A stretch of 64,000 nucleotides of DNA. It comes from Polynucleobacter sp. SHI8 (GTDB taxonomy: Bacteria > Pseudomonadota > Gammaproteobacteria > Burkholderiales > Burkholderiaceae). Location: NCBI RefSeq assembly GCF_027944005.1, contig NZ_AP027204.1, positions 1,798,001 through 1,862,000 of the forward strand. The letters run 5' to 3'. The notes beneath the pieces are model-generated. The model had not been told where the DNA came from and searched no databases. It was given only the letters and a program-made list of their open reading frames with translations. Shown here piece by piece: positions 18,086-27,264 of this stretch. Each line of letters begins with the position of its first letter. The stretch's first letter is position 1. The translations under genes and the position numbers were made by a program.

Positions 18086-19213
18086 ATGAAAGTGAACAAT
18101 CAAGCCGTAGAGCCTCTAATCATTTCACGTGTTGATGCGTTTGGTTTAAACCTACCTCTCAATAAAATAGTACTCATGGCCGGTGTGGAATTGACTACGG
18201 TAGAAAGTCTTTTGATTCGAATTGAAACTGAGAATGGTCTTGTGGGCTGGGGGGAGGCTTCTTCTGCGCCAAGTCATGGAGGTGCTTCCTTAAAAGATAT
18301 GTTGACTAGCTTTCATCAAGAAATCCATGATTTTTTAATAGGTAAAAATGTTTTGGAATTGTCTGGCATTACCCAACAACTTAACCGCATCACGAAAGAT
18401 GCTACAAGTACAGTCGCTGCGGTTGATGTTGCTTTATACGACTTGCTTGGAAAATATTTAAAAGTACCTGTCCACGTCCTTCTAGGGGGGCAACAGCGGC
18501 ATCAAGTCCCTCCGCTATGGTTGATTGGCAATAGTAGTATCGAGCAGGATTTATCAGAAGCACAAAAAAAATGGGATCAAGGTTATCGCTTTTTTAAACT
18601 AAAACTAGGTGTCAAATCTTTAGATGATGATATTGCCCTAACAATAGCTATTCGTGAAAAATTTGGTGATGCATTACAAATTTGCGCAGATGCTAATATG
18701 GGTATGAATTTAGATCAAGCAACTCGCTATGTGCAAGCTGTGAAAAATACCCAACTCGCTTATTTAGAGCAGCCGTTACATAAAAAAGATATTACAGGTA
18801 TACAAACACTAGCGAAAATAAGTCCGATTCCGATTGGTCTTGATGAGTCTGTGACTTCTACTGACGATATTCTTGCCGCTGCCAGAGACGGGGTTCAAGG
18901 AGTCTCATTAAAAACTCTTAAATTAGGCGGTTTATCTGGGGTAATGAGCGCTGGACATCTCTGCAATGCGTTCAAACTTCAAATTAATCTTGCTAGCAAA
19001 ATGGCTGAAACTGGTATTGGTGCTGCGGCACTACTTCATTTAAGTGCTGCTTTACCGAATGTTAACTGGGGAGTAAGTCCAACTCACTTGTATCTCACTA
19101 ATGATGTGGTCAGTCATCAAGAACAACCAATCAATGGATTTTTTACGATTTCATCATTACCTGGTTTAGGTATTGAAGTCAATCAAGCAGTTATCGATCA
19201 ACATATTGTGTAA
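18086..19213 (+). CDS. Enolase-superfamily enzyme, muconate-cycloisomerase subgroup
   Basis: This is a 375-residue mandelate racemase/muconate lactonizing family protein. The KxK motif of the second barrel strand is in FFKLKLGVKS. Metal ligands are Asp in CADANMGM, Glu in YLEQPL and Asp/Glu in GLDESVTS, and a Lys lies on the sixth strand in SLKTLKLGG. The two lysines place it in the MLE subgroup (cycloisomerases, dipeptide epimerases, OSB synthase) rather than the His-Asp acid-sugar dehydratases. The substrate is unknown. It has an AAGGA site before ATG 18086. Confidence 0.85.
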   Translation: MKVNNQAVEPLIISRVDAFGLNLPLNKIVLMAGVELTTVESLLIRIETENGLVGWGEASSAPSHGGASLKDMLTSFHQEIHDFLIGKNVLELSGITQQLNRITKDATSTVAAVDVALYDLLGKYLKVPVHVLLGGQQRHQVPPLWLIGNSSIEQDLSEAQKKWDQGYRFFKLKLGVKSLDDDIALTIAIREKFGDALQICADANMGMNLDQATRYVQAVKNTQLAYLEQPLHKKDITGIQTLAKISPIPIGLDESVTSTDDILAAARDGVQGVSLKTLKLGGLSGVMSAGHLCNAFKLQINLASKMAETGIGAAALLHLSAALPNVNWGVSPTHLYLTNDVVSHQEQPINGFFTISSLPGLGIEVNQAVIDQHIV

Positions 19214-19227
19214 TAAGGAAGCAAAAG

Positions 19228-20235
19228 ATGATTAATGCAGCACTCATTGGTATGGGATGGTGGGGTAAAAATATTGCTCAATCCATCCAACATAAAAGTA
19301 AAGAAATTCAGTTTACCCTTGGCGTTACCAAAGAAGTCAATGAAACTCGTGACTTTGCAAATAGTATGTCAATGGAATTGTCTGACAGCTTTGAATTTGT
19401 TTTGCAACAACCCGATATTAAAGCCATTGTCTTAGCCACACCACATTCGCTTCATGCTGAGCAAATTATTGCGGCAGCAAAAGCTGGCAAGCACGTATTT
19501 TGTGAAAAACCCTTAACGCTGCATTATGCGCAAGCTTTGCAAGCAATTGATGCATGCTCAAGCCACAATGTGGTTTTAGCTGTAGGTCAAAACAAGCATT
19601 TTTGGCCTTCAATGCAAAAATTACGAGAACTCGTTAAAAGTAACATTTTAGGTCAACTCTTACATATTGAAGGCCACTACAGTAACGATCATTCAACGAA
19701 GTTTTTTTCTGACTGGCGTGAGTCACCTGCTGAATCACCCGCAGGTGGTTTGACAGGTACAGGGATTCATTTGATTGAAGCATTTGTAAATTTGATGGGG
19801 CCTGCCTCTCAGGTAAATGCCATTGTTAGTTCACTGCGATCTGGCCCAGACCCTCGTGATTCCACTTCCGTTAGTGTGCAGTTTGTCAATGGCCTAAGTG
19901 GTTACTTTGCCATGGTTAGAGCCACACCTATTTTTTATCGTGTGCATCTATTTGGTGACCAAGCTTCTATTGAAGCAATTGGTGAAAATGAAGTGGTCGT
20001 GCGTTATAAAGGTGGTCGTATCGATCGACATGTACTTCCGCCACTGGACTCAATCAGGGCAGAACTTGAGGCTTTTGCAAAAGCAATTCCAAAAGAATTC
20101 CATGAGGGGGATGTCAGTCAATTCGTGCAAACTGACTACCCGATTTCGCCTTTGCAAATGGGTCAAACCATCGCTATGTTTGAATCCATCGTGAAATCAG
20201 TTGAGACGGGTCAGATGATTAAGGTGCCTAACTGA
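19228..20235 (+). CDS. Gfo/Idh/MocA-family oxidoreductase
   Basis: This 335-residue NAD(P)-dependent dehydrogenase has the Rossmann segment ALIGMGWWGKNIAQ, the ATPHSLHAEQI loop and the EKP motif in HVFCEKPLTLHYAQA. The C-terminal domain contains GGLTGTGIHLIEAFVNLMG. It is the last gene of the 16041-20235 operon and presumably acts on the same compound series as its neighbours; the substrate is not readable. It has an AAGGA ribosome site. Confidence 0.87.
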   Translation: MINAALIGMGWWGKNIAQSIQHKSKEIQFTLGVTKEVNETRDFANSMSMELSDSFEFVLQQPDIKAIVLATPHSLHAEQIIAAAKAGKHVFCEKPLTLHYAQALQAIDACSSHNVVLAVGQNKHFWPSMQKLRELVKSNILGQLLHIEGHYSNDHSTKFFSDWRESPAESPAGGLTGTGIHLIEAFVNLMGPASQVNAIVSSLRSGPDPRDSTSVSVQFVNGLSGYFAMVRATPIFYRVHLFGDQASIEAIGENEVVVRYKGGRIDRHVLPPLDSIRAELEAFAKAIPKEFHEGDVSQFVQTDYPISPLQMGQTIAMFESIVKSVETGQMIKVPN

Positions 20236-20276
20236 ATTAATTCAGTCAATTTAACTCAGTCTAATAAAACAGTTTA

Positions 20277-20936
20277 TTAACTAAGTTGAATGGACTGACT
20301 TGTCAAAATACCACGGTCAATTTCAAAGACATTTTGCACCAAATGGCGAGAGTATTGTAAGTCTGACTCAGAAAATATAACTGCCATTCCTTCACTTCTT
20401 AATTGACTAATCACCTCTGCTAAGCGTTGCGCTAATGCAGGAGCAATCCCCTCAAATGGCTCATCCAACAATAACAACTTTGAGCCAATCATGAGCGCCC
20501 GCCCTAAAGCGACTAACTTTTGTTGACCACCCGAGAGTTGCAAGCCACGACGGGGCGCAAATTGAATTAATTCAGGGATGATGTTGTAAACATAGTCTAA
20601 ACGCTGCTTTGGCTCTTTAGATTTGTTGGCCCACATAGGAAGAAGAATATTTTCCTCAACCGTTAAGTCGGGAATCAAACGACGATCTTCTGGCATATAG
20701 CCAATACCTAATTGGTTGCGTAAATTAGTGGGGACTTTCAATAAATCCTGACCTTGAAACTCAATTGAACCTGACTTTGCAGGCAAGATACCCATAATGC
20801 TCTTCATTAGCGTAGTCTTACCAGCACCATTTCTTCCAACTAAACCAGCCATTGAAGCGTTAGGTAGCTCAGCAGAAACATTCCTCAGAATATCTACTGA
20901 TTGAATCGATACGTTGAGATCTGATATTTTAAGCAT
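20277..20936 (-). CDS. livF: Branched-chain-type ABC transporter ATPase LivF
   Basis: This ATP-binding subunit has about 219 residues. Walker A is GRNGAGKTTLMKS, the signature is LSGGQQKLVALGRA and Walker B is KLLLLDEPFEG. ATG 20936 (MLKISDLNVS) is chosen because the longer frame runs deep into livG; this start overlaps the livG stop by 8 bp. It is the last gene of a livK-H-M-G-F operon. Liv-type importers also take amides and aromatic acids, so the ligand is open. Confidence 0.93.
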   Translation of the reverse strand: MLKISDLNVSIQSVDILRNVSAELPNASMAGLVGRNGAGKTTLMKSIMGILPAKSGSIEFQGQDLLKVPTNLRNQLGIGYMPEDRRLIPDLTVEENILLPMWANKSKEPKQRLDYVYNIIPELIQFAPRRGLQLSGGQQKLVALGRALMIGSKLLLLDEPFEGIAPALAQRLAEVISQLRSEGMAVIFSESDLQYSRHLVQNVFEIDRGILTSQSIQLS

Positions 20937-21738
20937 CTGATTTTTCCGATAATACATGCTGGGCTTGTGAGTGCCCGACGATAAATTTAAGAACACGCTC
21001 ATCTTTGAGAGCAATATCAGGATGGCTATCCGCAATAATTGTCCCTTCATAAAATGCAAGCACTCGCTGTGCGTATCGCATGACAACTTCCATATCATGC
21101 TCGACAAACAAAACCGTTGTTCCAGAATTTCGGATCGCTTGCATGATCATATCCATCATGTCAAATTTTTCTTCTGCAGAAACACCACTAGTCGGTTCAT
21201 CTAAGAAAAGTATTTTAGGGCGAGTAGACATTGCCATCGCTATATCAAGTACTTTGCGAACGCCTCCTGGGAGAACTTTCGTAATTTGATCTTGATAGTC
21301 AGTTAAGCCATATTTTGCGATACTTTCCACGGCAAGTTCTCGGATGGTTTTACCAAAGGAAGGAATAATTGCATTTGTATTTGTAGTTAATGCGCCTTTA
21401 CTTTCTTGAAGAGCGATTATGCCGTAACTGACTTCAAGATTTTCCAGTGTCGTCATCGTGTTATAGAGCTGAGGAATCTGAAATGATCGACAAATACCAA
21501 GCTGAGTGATTTTCCTTGGGGGTAAGGGAGTAATATCCATACCATTAAAGCTAATCGATCCTGTATCGGGTTTTAGGTAACCAGTAATCATATTTACAAA
21601 AGTGGTTTTACCTGCACCATTCGTACCAATCAAGCCAATGCAAGCGCCTTCTTCGACCTCGACATTAATGTTTGCTGCAGCAGTAACTGCACCAAAGGTT
21701 TTATTTAAGTTATTCGCAGTGAGAATAATATTAGACAC
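20929..21738 (-). CDS. livG: Branched-chain-type ABC transporter ATPase LivG
   Basis: This ATP-binding subunit has 269 residues with Walker A GTNGAGKTTFVNM and Walker B ILFLDEPTSGVS. The signature is the relaxed LPGGVRKVLDIAMA typical of LivG rather than the strict LSGGQ. It pairs with LivF on the cytoplasmic face of LivHM. It overlaps livM by 8 bp and livF by 8 bp. Confidence 0.93.
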   Translation of the reverse strand: MSNIILTANNLNKTFGAVTAAANINVEVEEGACIGLIGTNGAGKTTFVNMITGYLKPDTGSISFNGMDITPLPPRKITQLGICRSFQIPQLYNTMTTLENLEVSYGIIALQESKGALTTNTNAIIPSFGKTIRELAVESIAKYGLTDYQDQITKVLPGGVRKVLDIAMAMSTRPKILFLDEPTSGVSAEEKFDMMDMIMQAIRNSGTTVLFVEHDMEVVMRYAQRVLAFYEGTIIADSHPDIALKDERVLKFIVGHSQAQHVLSEKSDA

Positions 21739-22675
21739 GAGATTTTTTCCTCATTTTTTCAACTAAGGACCATAAACCCTCAGGCAATAGCAAAATCACC
21801 ACAATTAAACAGATACCAATGGTCATTTGCCATGTGTTTGGTGAATAACCGTATGCAATTGTCTGTATAGCACCAAAAATAAGAGCTCCCACAAATGGTG
21901 CGCTCACGCTCCCAATGCCACCTAAGATTGCAATAAATACAAACTCTCCAGAAGAAGTCCAAAAGGTCATGTTAGGATCAATATGACCTGACACCATTGC
22001 TGCAATGGCACCCCCAACACCGGATAAAACTCCAGCAATGATATAAATCAAATGGATCGTGCTTTTTGCAGACGCTCCCATATACTCCGCACGTATCTCA
22101 TTATCTCGAATCGCAGTCAATAAAAGCCCGCGTGGACTTTTTAAAATCATATTCACAAATAACAAGGCAACAATGACAGCAATTACAGTCATTCCGTAGA
22201 GAACGATTTTCATCTGAGTAGTTTCTGGAGTCCAACCTAGTATTGTTAGGCCCGAAACAGTAAAGCCATCTGTTGAGCCTAATTTTTCACTCTTTACTAA
22301 AACACCATAAAGAATCATTGAAAAGGCTAAAGACAATAGCCCAAAAAAGATAGCTCGATATTTGGCTAATAAGAACCCTAACAGGTAAGCAAGAAAGCCG
22401 GCAACGAATCCACTGGCAATCAACAATACAAACAAGTCAGTCACCTTCAGCAAGAGACACAGCATACCGGTTGTATAGGCTCCCGCACAAAAGAATAATG
22501 CTTGTCCAAAAGATACTAAGCCAAGACGCATAAAAAGCATTAAACCTAAAACCACCAAGCCGTTGGCACCTGCTAGCGTGATAATGAATAGAATCCATTG
22601 TGGTAACCACGGAGATACAAGAAGAACTCCAACTAAAAAACCAATCATATAAATTAATGACTTATCAAGCTTCAT
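21731..22675 (-). CDS. livM: Branched-chain-type ABC transporter permease LivM
   Basis: This 314-residue inner-membrane permease has about nine to ten hydrophobic helices, starting with MIGFLVGVLLVSPWLP. The family phrase FMRLGLVSFGQALFFCAGAY is present, as is AIRDNEIRAEYMGAS, the cytoplasmic loop that contacts the ATPases. It overlaps livH by 4 bp and livG by 8 bp. Confidence 0.93.
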   Translation of the reverse strand: MKLDKSLIYMIGFLVGVLLVSPWLPQWILFIITLAGANGLVVLGLMLFMRLGLVSFGQALFFCAGAYTTGMLCLLLKVTDLFVLLIASGFVAGFLAYLLGFLLAKYRAIFFGLLSLAFSMILYGVLVKSEKLGSTDGFTVSGLTILGWTPETTQMKIVLYGMTVIAVIVALLFVNMILKSPRGLLLTAIRDNEIRAEYMGASAKSTIHLIYIIAGVLSGVGGAIAAMVSGHIDPNMTFWTSSGEFVFIAILGGIGSVSAPFVGALIFGAIQTIAYGYSPNTWQMTIGICLIVVILLLPEGLWSLVEKMRKKSRV

Positions 22676-23568
22676 ATCTTTCTTGCCTCCGCCAAACTAA
22701 ATAAACCTCTTGGACGAAACACGAGAACCAATGCCATCACTGAAAAAATAACGAATAGTTCTAATTGCGGTACGTAATGTACGCAGAATGATCGAACTAC
22801 ACCCATAATGATTGCAGCCAAGGCAGTACCTGGCAAACTTCCTAAGCCACCAGTGACAACTACAGCAAATGAAAGAACGATCACATCCACGCCTAAGCCA
22901 GGCACTACAGAAATAGTTGGGGTAGTGATACCCCCAGCAATTGCTGCAAGGGCACAACCAAAAGAGAAGGTAAGGCTGAAGAATCGACCGACATTGATTC
23001 CCATGGCTGAACTAATTTCACGATCATGAATCACACTCACCAACAATTTGCCAAAGCGCGTCTTCTTGAGCATGTAGGTGAGTCCTAAACTTAATACAAT
23101 TGCAGAACCAATCATCAATAAATAATAATTAGGATAGGTCATGTCACCAATATTAAAAGTACCTAATAGTTCATATGGATCAGATGCATAGTAAGGATCA
23201 ACACCCCAAATTAATTTAAGCACATCATCCAAAATCAAAAATACTGCATAAGTAATTAAAAGAATGACTACTTCATCTTTTGCGTATTGATAGCGCAACA
23301 AGAATCTCTCCAATATCCAGCCAATTGCAAAACCAGCTATAAATGATGCTCCAAATAAAGCAAAGAAAGATAAATGTGGTGGATAGTTATGACTAAACCA
23401 ATAACCAGCAAGGGTCACAGCAACATAACACCCAAAGGAATAAAAACTTGCATGCGCCACATTTAAAACGCGCATCACTCCATAGATGAGAGTTAATCCT
23501 ACAGCTGATATGAATAACCAAGCTGCGTAATTAATCCCATCAATTAAAACGATTAGTAAATTTGACAT
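22672..23568 (-). CDS. livH: Branched-chain-type ABC transporter permease LivH
   Basis: This 298-residue permease has the typical LivH opening INYAAWLFISAVGLTLIYGV and RVLNVAHASFYSFGCYVA, then about eight helices and the loop SVIHDREISSAMGINVG. It forms the membrane channel with LivM. An attenuator-like hairpin separates it from livK, so it is probably made at lower levels than the binding protein. Confidence 0.93.
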   Translation of the reverse strand: MSNLLIVLIDGINYAAWLFISAVGLTLIYGVMRVLNVAHASFYSFGCYVAVTLAGYWFSHNYPPHLSFFALFGASFIAGFAIGWILERFLLRYQYAKDEVVILLITYAVFLILDDVLKLIWGVDPYYASDPYELLGTFNIGDMTYPNYYLLMIGSAIVLSLGLTYMLKKTRFGKLLVSVIHDREISSAMGINVGRFFSLTFSFGCALAAIAGGITTPTISVVPGLGVDVIVLSFAVVVTGGLGSLPGTALAAIIMGVVRSFCVHYVPQLELFVIFSVMALVLVFRPRGLFSLAEARKI

Positions 23569-23580
23569 GATGTGCCTTTG

Positions 23581-23607
23581 AAAAACGAGGTCATAGACCT
23601 CGTTTGA
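23581..23607 (-). terminator. Attenuator-like hairpin between livK and livH
   Basis: A perfect 10-bp stem (AAACGAGGTC and its complement, loop of 3) runs into a T-run on the minus strand. It lies between the livK stop and the livH start, a usual place for partial termination that favours the binding protein over the permeases. Confidence 0.75.
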
Positions 23608-23631
23608 TTTCTTCTAAGTTGGGAAAGTCTT

Positions 23632-24921
23632 TTATTGCTTCTTAGAAGCCATCCAATCAGCAGCTTTCACACCATCGGGTGGCATTACCTGATCAGGAGT
23701 AAAACGTTTTTGGTCGACTAGTTGAATTTGGCCATTGACGTGCTTTACGCGTCCATAGACCATTTCCGCAGTTGCTTGATGACCATTGCTCAAGTTGAAT
23801 TTATGCACACCACCTGGGCCTTCATATGTCATACCACGCATTGCATCTGCAATCTGATCTGAACTTGGCTTATTACCACCATTTGCAGCCAAAGCTTTTT
23901 CAAAAGCCAATTTAGTGGCCATAATCGTGTGAGCCATTTGATAAGCCGCTAAATTTGGCGGTGCGTTATAACGATCGATAACGTTTGAACGATACCAATC
24001 ATTTAAAGCAGATTTCGGAGCATAAACACCGTAAGGTCCTCGCGCTCCAATAATTGTTCCCTCAGGAATCTTTGTGCCCAATCTGAACATGGATACTTCA
24101 CCACCAGTGAGAATCACAGAAGATTGTTTAAATAAGCCACGTGGACCAGCTTGGAGAATAAATGCCTCCATATCGCCACCCCAAATACTTGAGTGAATCA
24201 CATCGGATTTACTTTCTAACAAGGAAGAAATTTCAGCACTGTACTGTCCTGCAAACAACTTAGGCATTTGTGAAGTTTTTTCTTGTAACTGCGGCAATAC
24301 CATCTTCACAGCACCTTGAAAATCTGACCAAGAGTCTTGTCCAAAGGCGTAATTTTGATTTAAGCCTGAGTATGTTTTTGCGGTAGGTTTGATTGCTTTA
24401 ATATATAAAGCTGCTCCAACGCTATCAGCGGTAGCATGATTGACCGCACGGAAAACATATTTTTTCGGGCTTTCCTCAAAAAGACGTGGTGAACCACAGT
24501 CATACATTAATGTGAGAGTTTTTAATTCTTCAGCAATCGGCGCTACTGCTAAGCAATTACCACTCGATACATAACCAATCACAATATCCACTTTATCGCG
24601 TTGTACTAAGTTGCGATATTCAGTCACTACGTTCGTTGGAGAGCCAGCTTCATCAATCACGACAAGCTTGACAGGCATACCACCAAAACCTTTGACGTTG
24701 TATGGCGCAGGTGCTTTAGCATTATTAAATGCATCAGCCAACATCTCAGCAGTGTTTCTAGCAGGCACACCAAATGGTGCAGCGCCAGGACCAGACAAGA
24801 AGGAGACGATACCAATTTTCACTTCGGCAGGTGCGGCAGGAGCCGCAGGTGCTTGCGCTTGGGCTACACCCATCATTGACCCGATTACAATACTAGCTAT
24901 AAGCTTCTTACTCAAATTCAT
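23632..24921 (-). CDS. livK: Liv-type ABC transporter substrate-binding protein
   Basis: This 429-residue periplasmic binding protein has a signal peptide ending MMGVAQAQA, followed by an Ala/Pro linker. The mature part begins EVKIGIVSFLSGPGAAPFG, and YVSSGNCLAVAPIAEE, GSPRLFEESPKKYVFR and FGQDSWSDFQGAV are of the type I periplasmic-binding fold. The ligand cannot be read. The operon lies between two catabolic gene sets that could both supply its substrate. Confidence 0.9.
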   Translation of the reverse strand: MNLSKKLIASIVIGSMMGVAQAQAPAAPAAPAEVKIGIVSFLSGPGAAPFGVPARNTAEMLADAFNNAKAPAPYNVKGFGGMPVKLVVIDEAGSPTNVVTEYRNLVQRDKVDIVIGYVSSGNCLAVAPIAEELKTLTLMYDCGSPRLFEESPKKYVFRAVNHATADSVGAALYIKAIKPTAKTYSGLNQNYAFGQDSWSDFQGAVKMVLPQLQEKTSQMPKLFAGQYSAEISSLLESKSDVIHSSIWGGDMEAFILQAGPRGLFKQSSVILTGGEVSMFRLGTKIPEGTIIGARGPYGVYAPKSALNDWYRSNVIDRYNAPPNLAAYQMAHTIMATKLAFEKALAANGGNKPSSDQIADAMRGMTYEGPGGVHKFNLSNGHQATAEMVYGRVKHVNGQIQLVDQKRFTPDQVMPPDGVKAADWMASKKQ

Positions 24922-24995
24922 GTTGTCTCCAATTTATAAATATCAAACTATTTAATTATTATTTTATTTATGCACAATTTTTTTTGTACATTTAG

Positions 24996-25022
24996 TAGTT
25001 TACGTCTTCAATAGTTTACGTC
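24996..25022. repeat. 11-bp direct repeat upstream of livK
   Basis: TAGTTTACGTC occurs at 24996-25006 and again at 25012-25022, a period of 16 bp, in the 176-bp gap between livK and the CoA-transferase gene. It may be a regulator site for the transporter operon (inference). Confidence 0.55.
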
Positions 25023-25096
25023 AACAATTTGTTATCTAGTGATTACCCTTAGTCGAAGCAAAGTTATAACATCTAAAAGAATAAAAATCGAAAAGC

Positions 25097-26305
25097 TTAA
25101 GCGATCACTTTTCGTAAGCGCAATTCTTCAATACGTTTTTCATCCAAATATTCAGAAAGCACTTCTTGCGTATGCTCTCCCAAACGTGGGGGTGGATAAC
25201 GAACTGCGGTTGGTGTTTGATGCATTTTTAGAGGAGTACCGAGGGTTTTTAATTCACCAATACTAGGATGCTGATGCTTGAGAATCATTTGTCTAGCTAA
25301 AGTATGTTCCGTAGCAAGGGCCTCTGCAACCGTATTAACAGGTCCGACTGGTATTCCATTTTTGCGCAGTAATGGGATTAATTCTGAAGAGTGTATTTTT
25401 TTCAGTTCCAACCCGACCATCGTATCCACTTCTTCACGATTACCTATGCGCGCAGTATTAGTTTGATATTTTTCATTACTTGCCCACTCTGGATGACCTA
25501 AAATTTCCGCTAATTTAGCAAATTGGCCATCATTGCCAATTGCCAGTGCAATTAACTTATCCGCCGCATTAAAAGTTGTATAAGGAACAATTGTCGGATG
25601 ACCATTACCAAAACGGCGTGCATCTTTACCGGTTGCTAAATGGCTTGAACCCACATTAGCTAATAAGGCAATCGAAGTGTCATATAAAGCGACTTCCACA
25701 TGCTGACCGAGTCCGGTCCGATACCTTGCTAACAGAGCACCTTGAATGACGTTCGCAGCCATCATGCCAGTCGCAATATCAACGATCGCAACGCCATATT
25801 TACTGGGAACACCCTGCTCTTCACCACAAATACTCATCAAACCAGATTCAGCCTGCAATATAAAATCATATCCTGGTAATTGAGAAAGTGGTCCTTGCGT
25901 ACCGTAACCGGTAATTGAACAACGCACCACTCTTGGGGCGTTTTTCTCAAACCATGCTTGATTAAATCCCCATTTTTCTAAAGTACCATTTTTAAAATTT
26001 TCTAGTACAACATCAAAATGAGGAATTAAAGTTGCAAGTAAGTCTTTTCCTTCTGGTTGGGAAAAGTCGATGGTAATTCCTCTTTTATTGCGATTACATC
26101 CCAAATAATAAGAAGATTCCCCTTCCAAAAATGGAGGACCCCATGCCCGAGTATCGTCACCGGACTTAGGGGATTCCACTTTAACAACCTCGGCGCCCAT
26201 ATCACCCAGAAGCATTCCACACCATGGACCAGCGAGAACGCGACTGAGATCAAGGACCTTAAAGCCGGTTAGAGCACCTTCCGAAGATTGACTTACTTCA
26301 GACAT
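25097..26305 (-). CDS. Class III (CaiB/BaiF) CoA-transferase
   Basis: This family III CoA-transferase has about 402 residues. The N-terminal half contains FKVLDLSRVLAGPWCGMLLG and DMGAEVVKVESPKSGDDTR. The catalytic Asp is in LPGYDFILQAESG. Such enzymes move CoA between carboxylates via an aspartyl-CoA thioester. ATG 26305 (MSEVSQSSEG) is preferred over a start 10 codons upstream that overlaps the crotonase gene. It is the last gene of a three-gene leftward operon and probably activates the acid processed by the upstream crotonase. Confidence 0.9.
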   Translation of the reverse strand: MSEVSQSSEGALTGFKVLDLSRVLAGPWCGMLLGDMGAEVVKVESPKSGDDTRAWGPPFLEGESSYYLGCNRNKRGITIDFSQPEGKDLLATLIPHFDVVLENFKNGTLEKWGFNQAWFEKNAPRVVRCSITGYGTQGPLSQLPGYDFILQAESGLMSICGEEQGVPSKYGVAIVDIATGMMAANVIQGALLARYRTGLGQHVEVALYDTSIALLANVGSSHLATGKDARRFGNGHPTIVPYTTFNAADKLIALAIGNDGQFAKLAEILGHPEWASNEKYQTNTARIGNREEVDTMVGLELKKIHSSELIPLLRKNGIPVGPVNTVAEALATEHTLARQMILKHQHPSIGELKTLGTPLKMHQTPTAVRYPPPRLGEHTQEVLSEYLDEKRIEELRLRKVIA

Positions 26306-26306
26306 C

Positions 26307-27182
26307 TTAGAGATCACGCATGTCAGGTGGGGCATTCAAATTCTTATGAAAGCCATCCATATAATCCGCCAGAGCTGCTTTATTTTGCAGGCGGAATTTT
26401 TGGAAGTCTGGCTTACGATCTTCGAGGAACGCATTCATACCTTCTAAGCACTCTTCTGATCCCCAAACATAAGCTAACAATTCCATACCATGCTGCCATG
26501 ATGCATACATTTGATCTGATTCGAAATTCAAACTCTTCTTTGTCATACGAATCGTTTGTGAACTATGACTCTTAATACTTTCACACCATGCAAGCGTCTC
26601 TTCCATGAGTTTTGCTTCAGGCACACATTTATTGATCAAACCAATTTTCTCAGCTTCTTTAGCATCAAAGCGCTTAGCCAAGAAAATCATTTCACGAGCA
26701 ATACGTTCGCCAACAATTCTTGGTAAGTATTGAGTTGCTCCAACAGTTGGACATGCTCCTACTTTTGCACCTGTTTGACCTAACATAGATTTTTCAGAAG
26801 CAATCACTAAATCACACCATAAGGCGAGTTCATGACCACCACCGACGCACCAACCATTTACCATCGCAATCACAGGAATCGCAACACCACGAATGGCCAT
26901 TGCAAGACCTAACATACGATCATTCCACATAGAACCGTTTGTGAATGTTAATCTCTTCATAGCGTAGAAGTCACCACCAGCTGAGAAGGCTTTATCTCCA
27001 GCGCCTTTAAACACGATACAGGCAATCGATGGGTCTTCACGAGTCAATTTAACGGCATCAATCATTTCGTCGAGTGTTTGCTCTCTGAATGCATTTAGGA
27101 CGCGCGGACGATTAATCGTAATCCAAGCAACTTGATCTTTTACTTCAAAAATGATGTCTTTATAATTTTTTTGATTTTCCAT
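26307..27182 (-). CDS. Crotonase-family enzyme, MenB/BadI-like
   Basis: This is a 291-residue enoyl-CoA hydratase/isomerase-family protein. The oxyanion-hole segments are KAFSAGGDFYAM and GWCVGGGHELALWCD. GQTGAKVGACPTVGATQYLP and RIVGERIAREM resemble DHNA-CoA synthase (MenB) and the ring-opening 2-ketocyclohexanecarboxyl-CoA hydrolase (BadI). There are no other menaquinone genes here, so a catabolic ring- or chain-cleaving role is more likely (inference). A plain hydratase is not excluded. The CoA-transferase start is 1 bp beyond its stop. Confidence 0.85.
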   Translation of the reverse strand: MENQKNYKDIIFEVKDQVAWITINRPRVLNAFREQTLDEMIDAVKLTREDPSIACIVFKGAGDKAFSAGGDFYAMKRLTFTNGSMWNDRMLGLAMAIRGVAIPVIAMVNGWCVGGGHELALWCDLVIASEKSMLGQTGAKVGACPTVGATQYLPRIVGERIAREMIFLAKRFDAKEAEKIGLINKCVPEAKLMEETLAWCESIKSHSSQTIRMTKKSLNFESDQMYASWQHGMELLAYVWGSEECLEGMNAFLEDRKPDFQKFRLQNKAALADYMDGFHKNLNAPPDMRDL

Positions 27183-27264
27183 AACAACTCCAATTAAATG
27201 ATTTTAAATACTACCGAAACTACAACTTCAAAGTGACACACAACAAACTTCAATCATACACAAA

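Noticed and set aside
22697..22957. 86-codon frame inside livH
   Set aside because: Same-strand frame shift of a membrane gene with no independent signal.
26307..27182. Menaquinone enzyme MenB
   Set aside because: The sequence resembles MenB, but no other men genes are present and the operon is catabolic; the name was not assigned.
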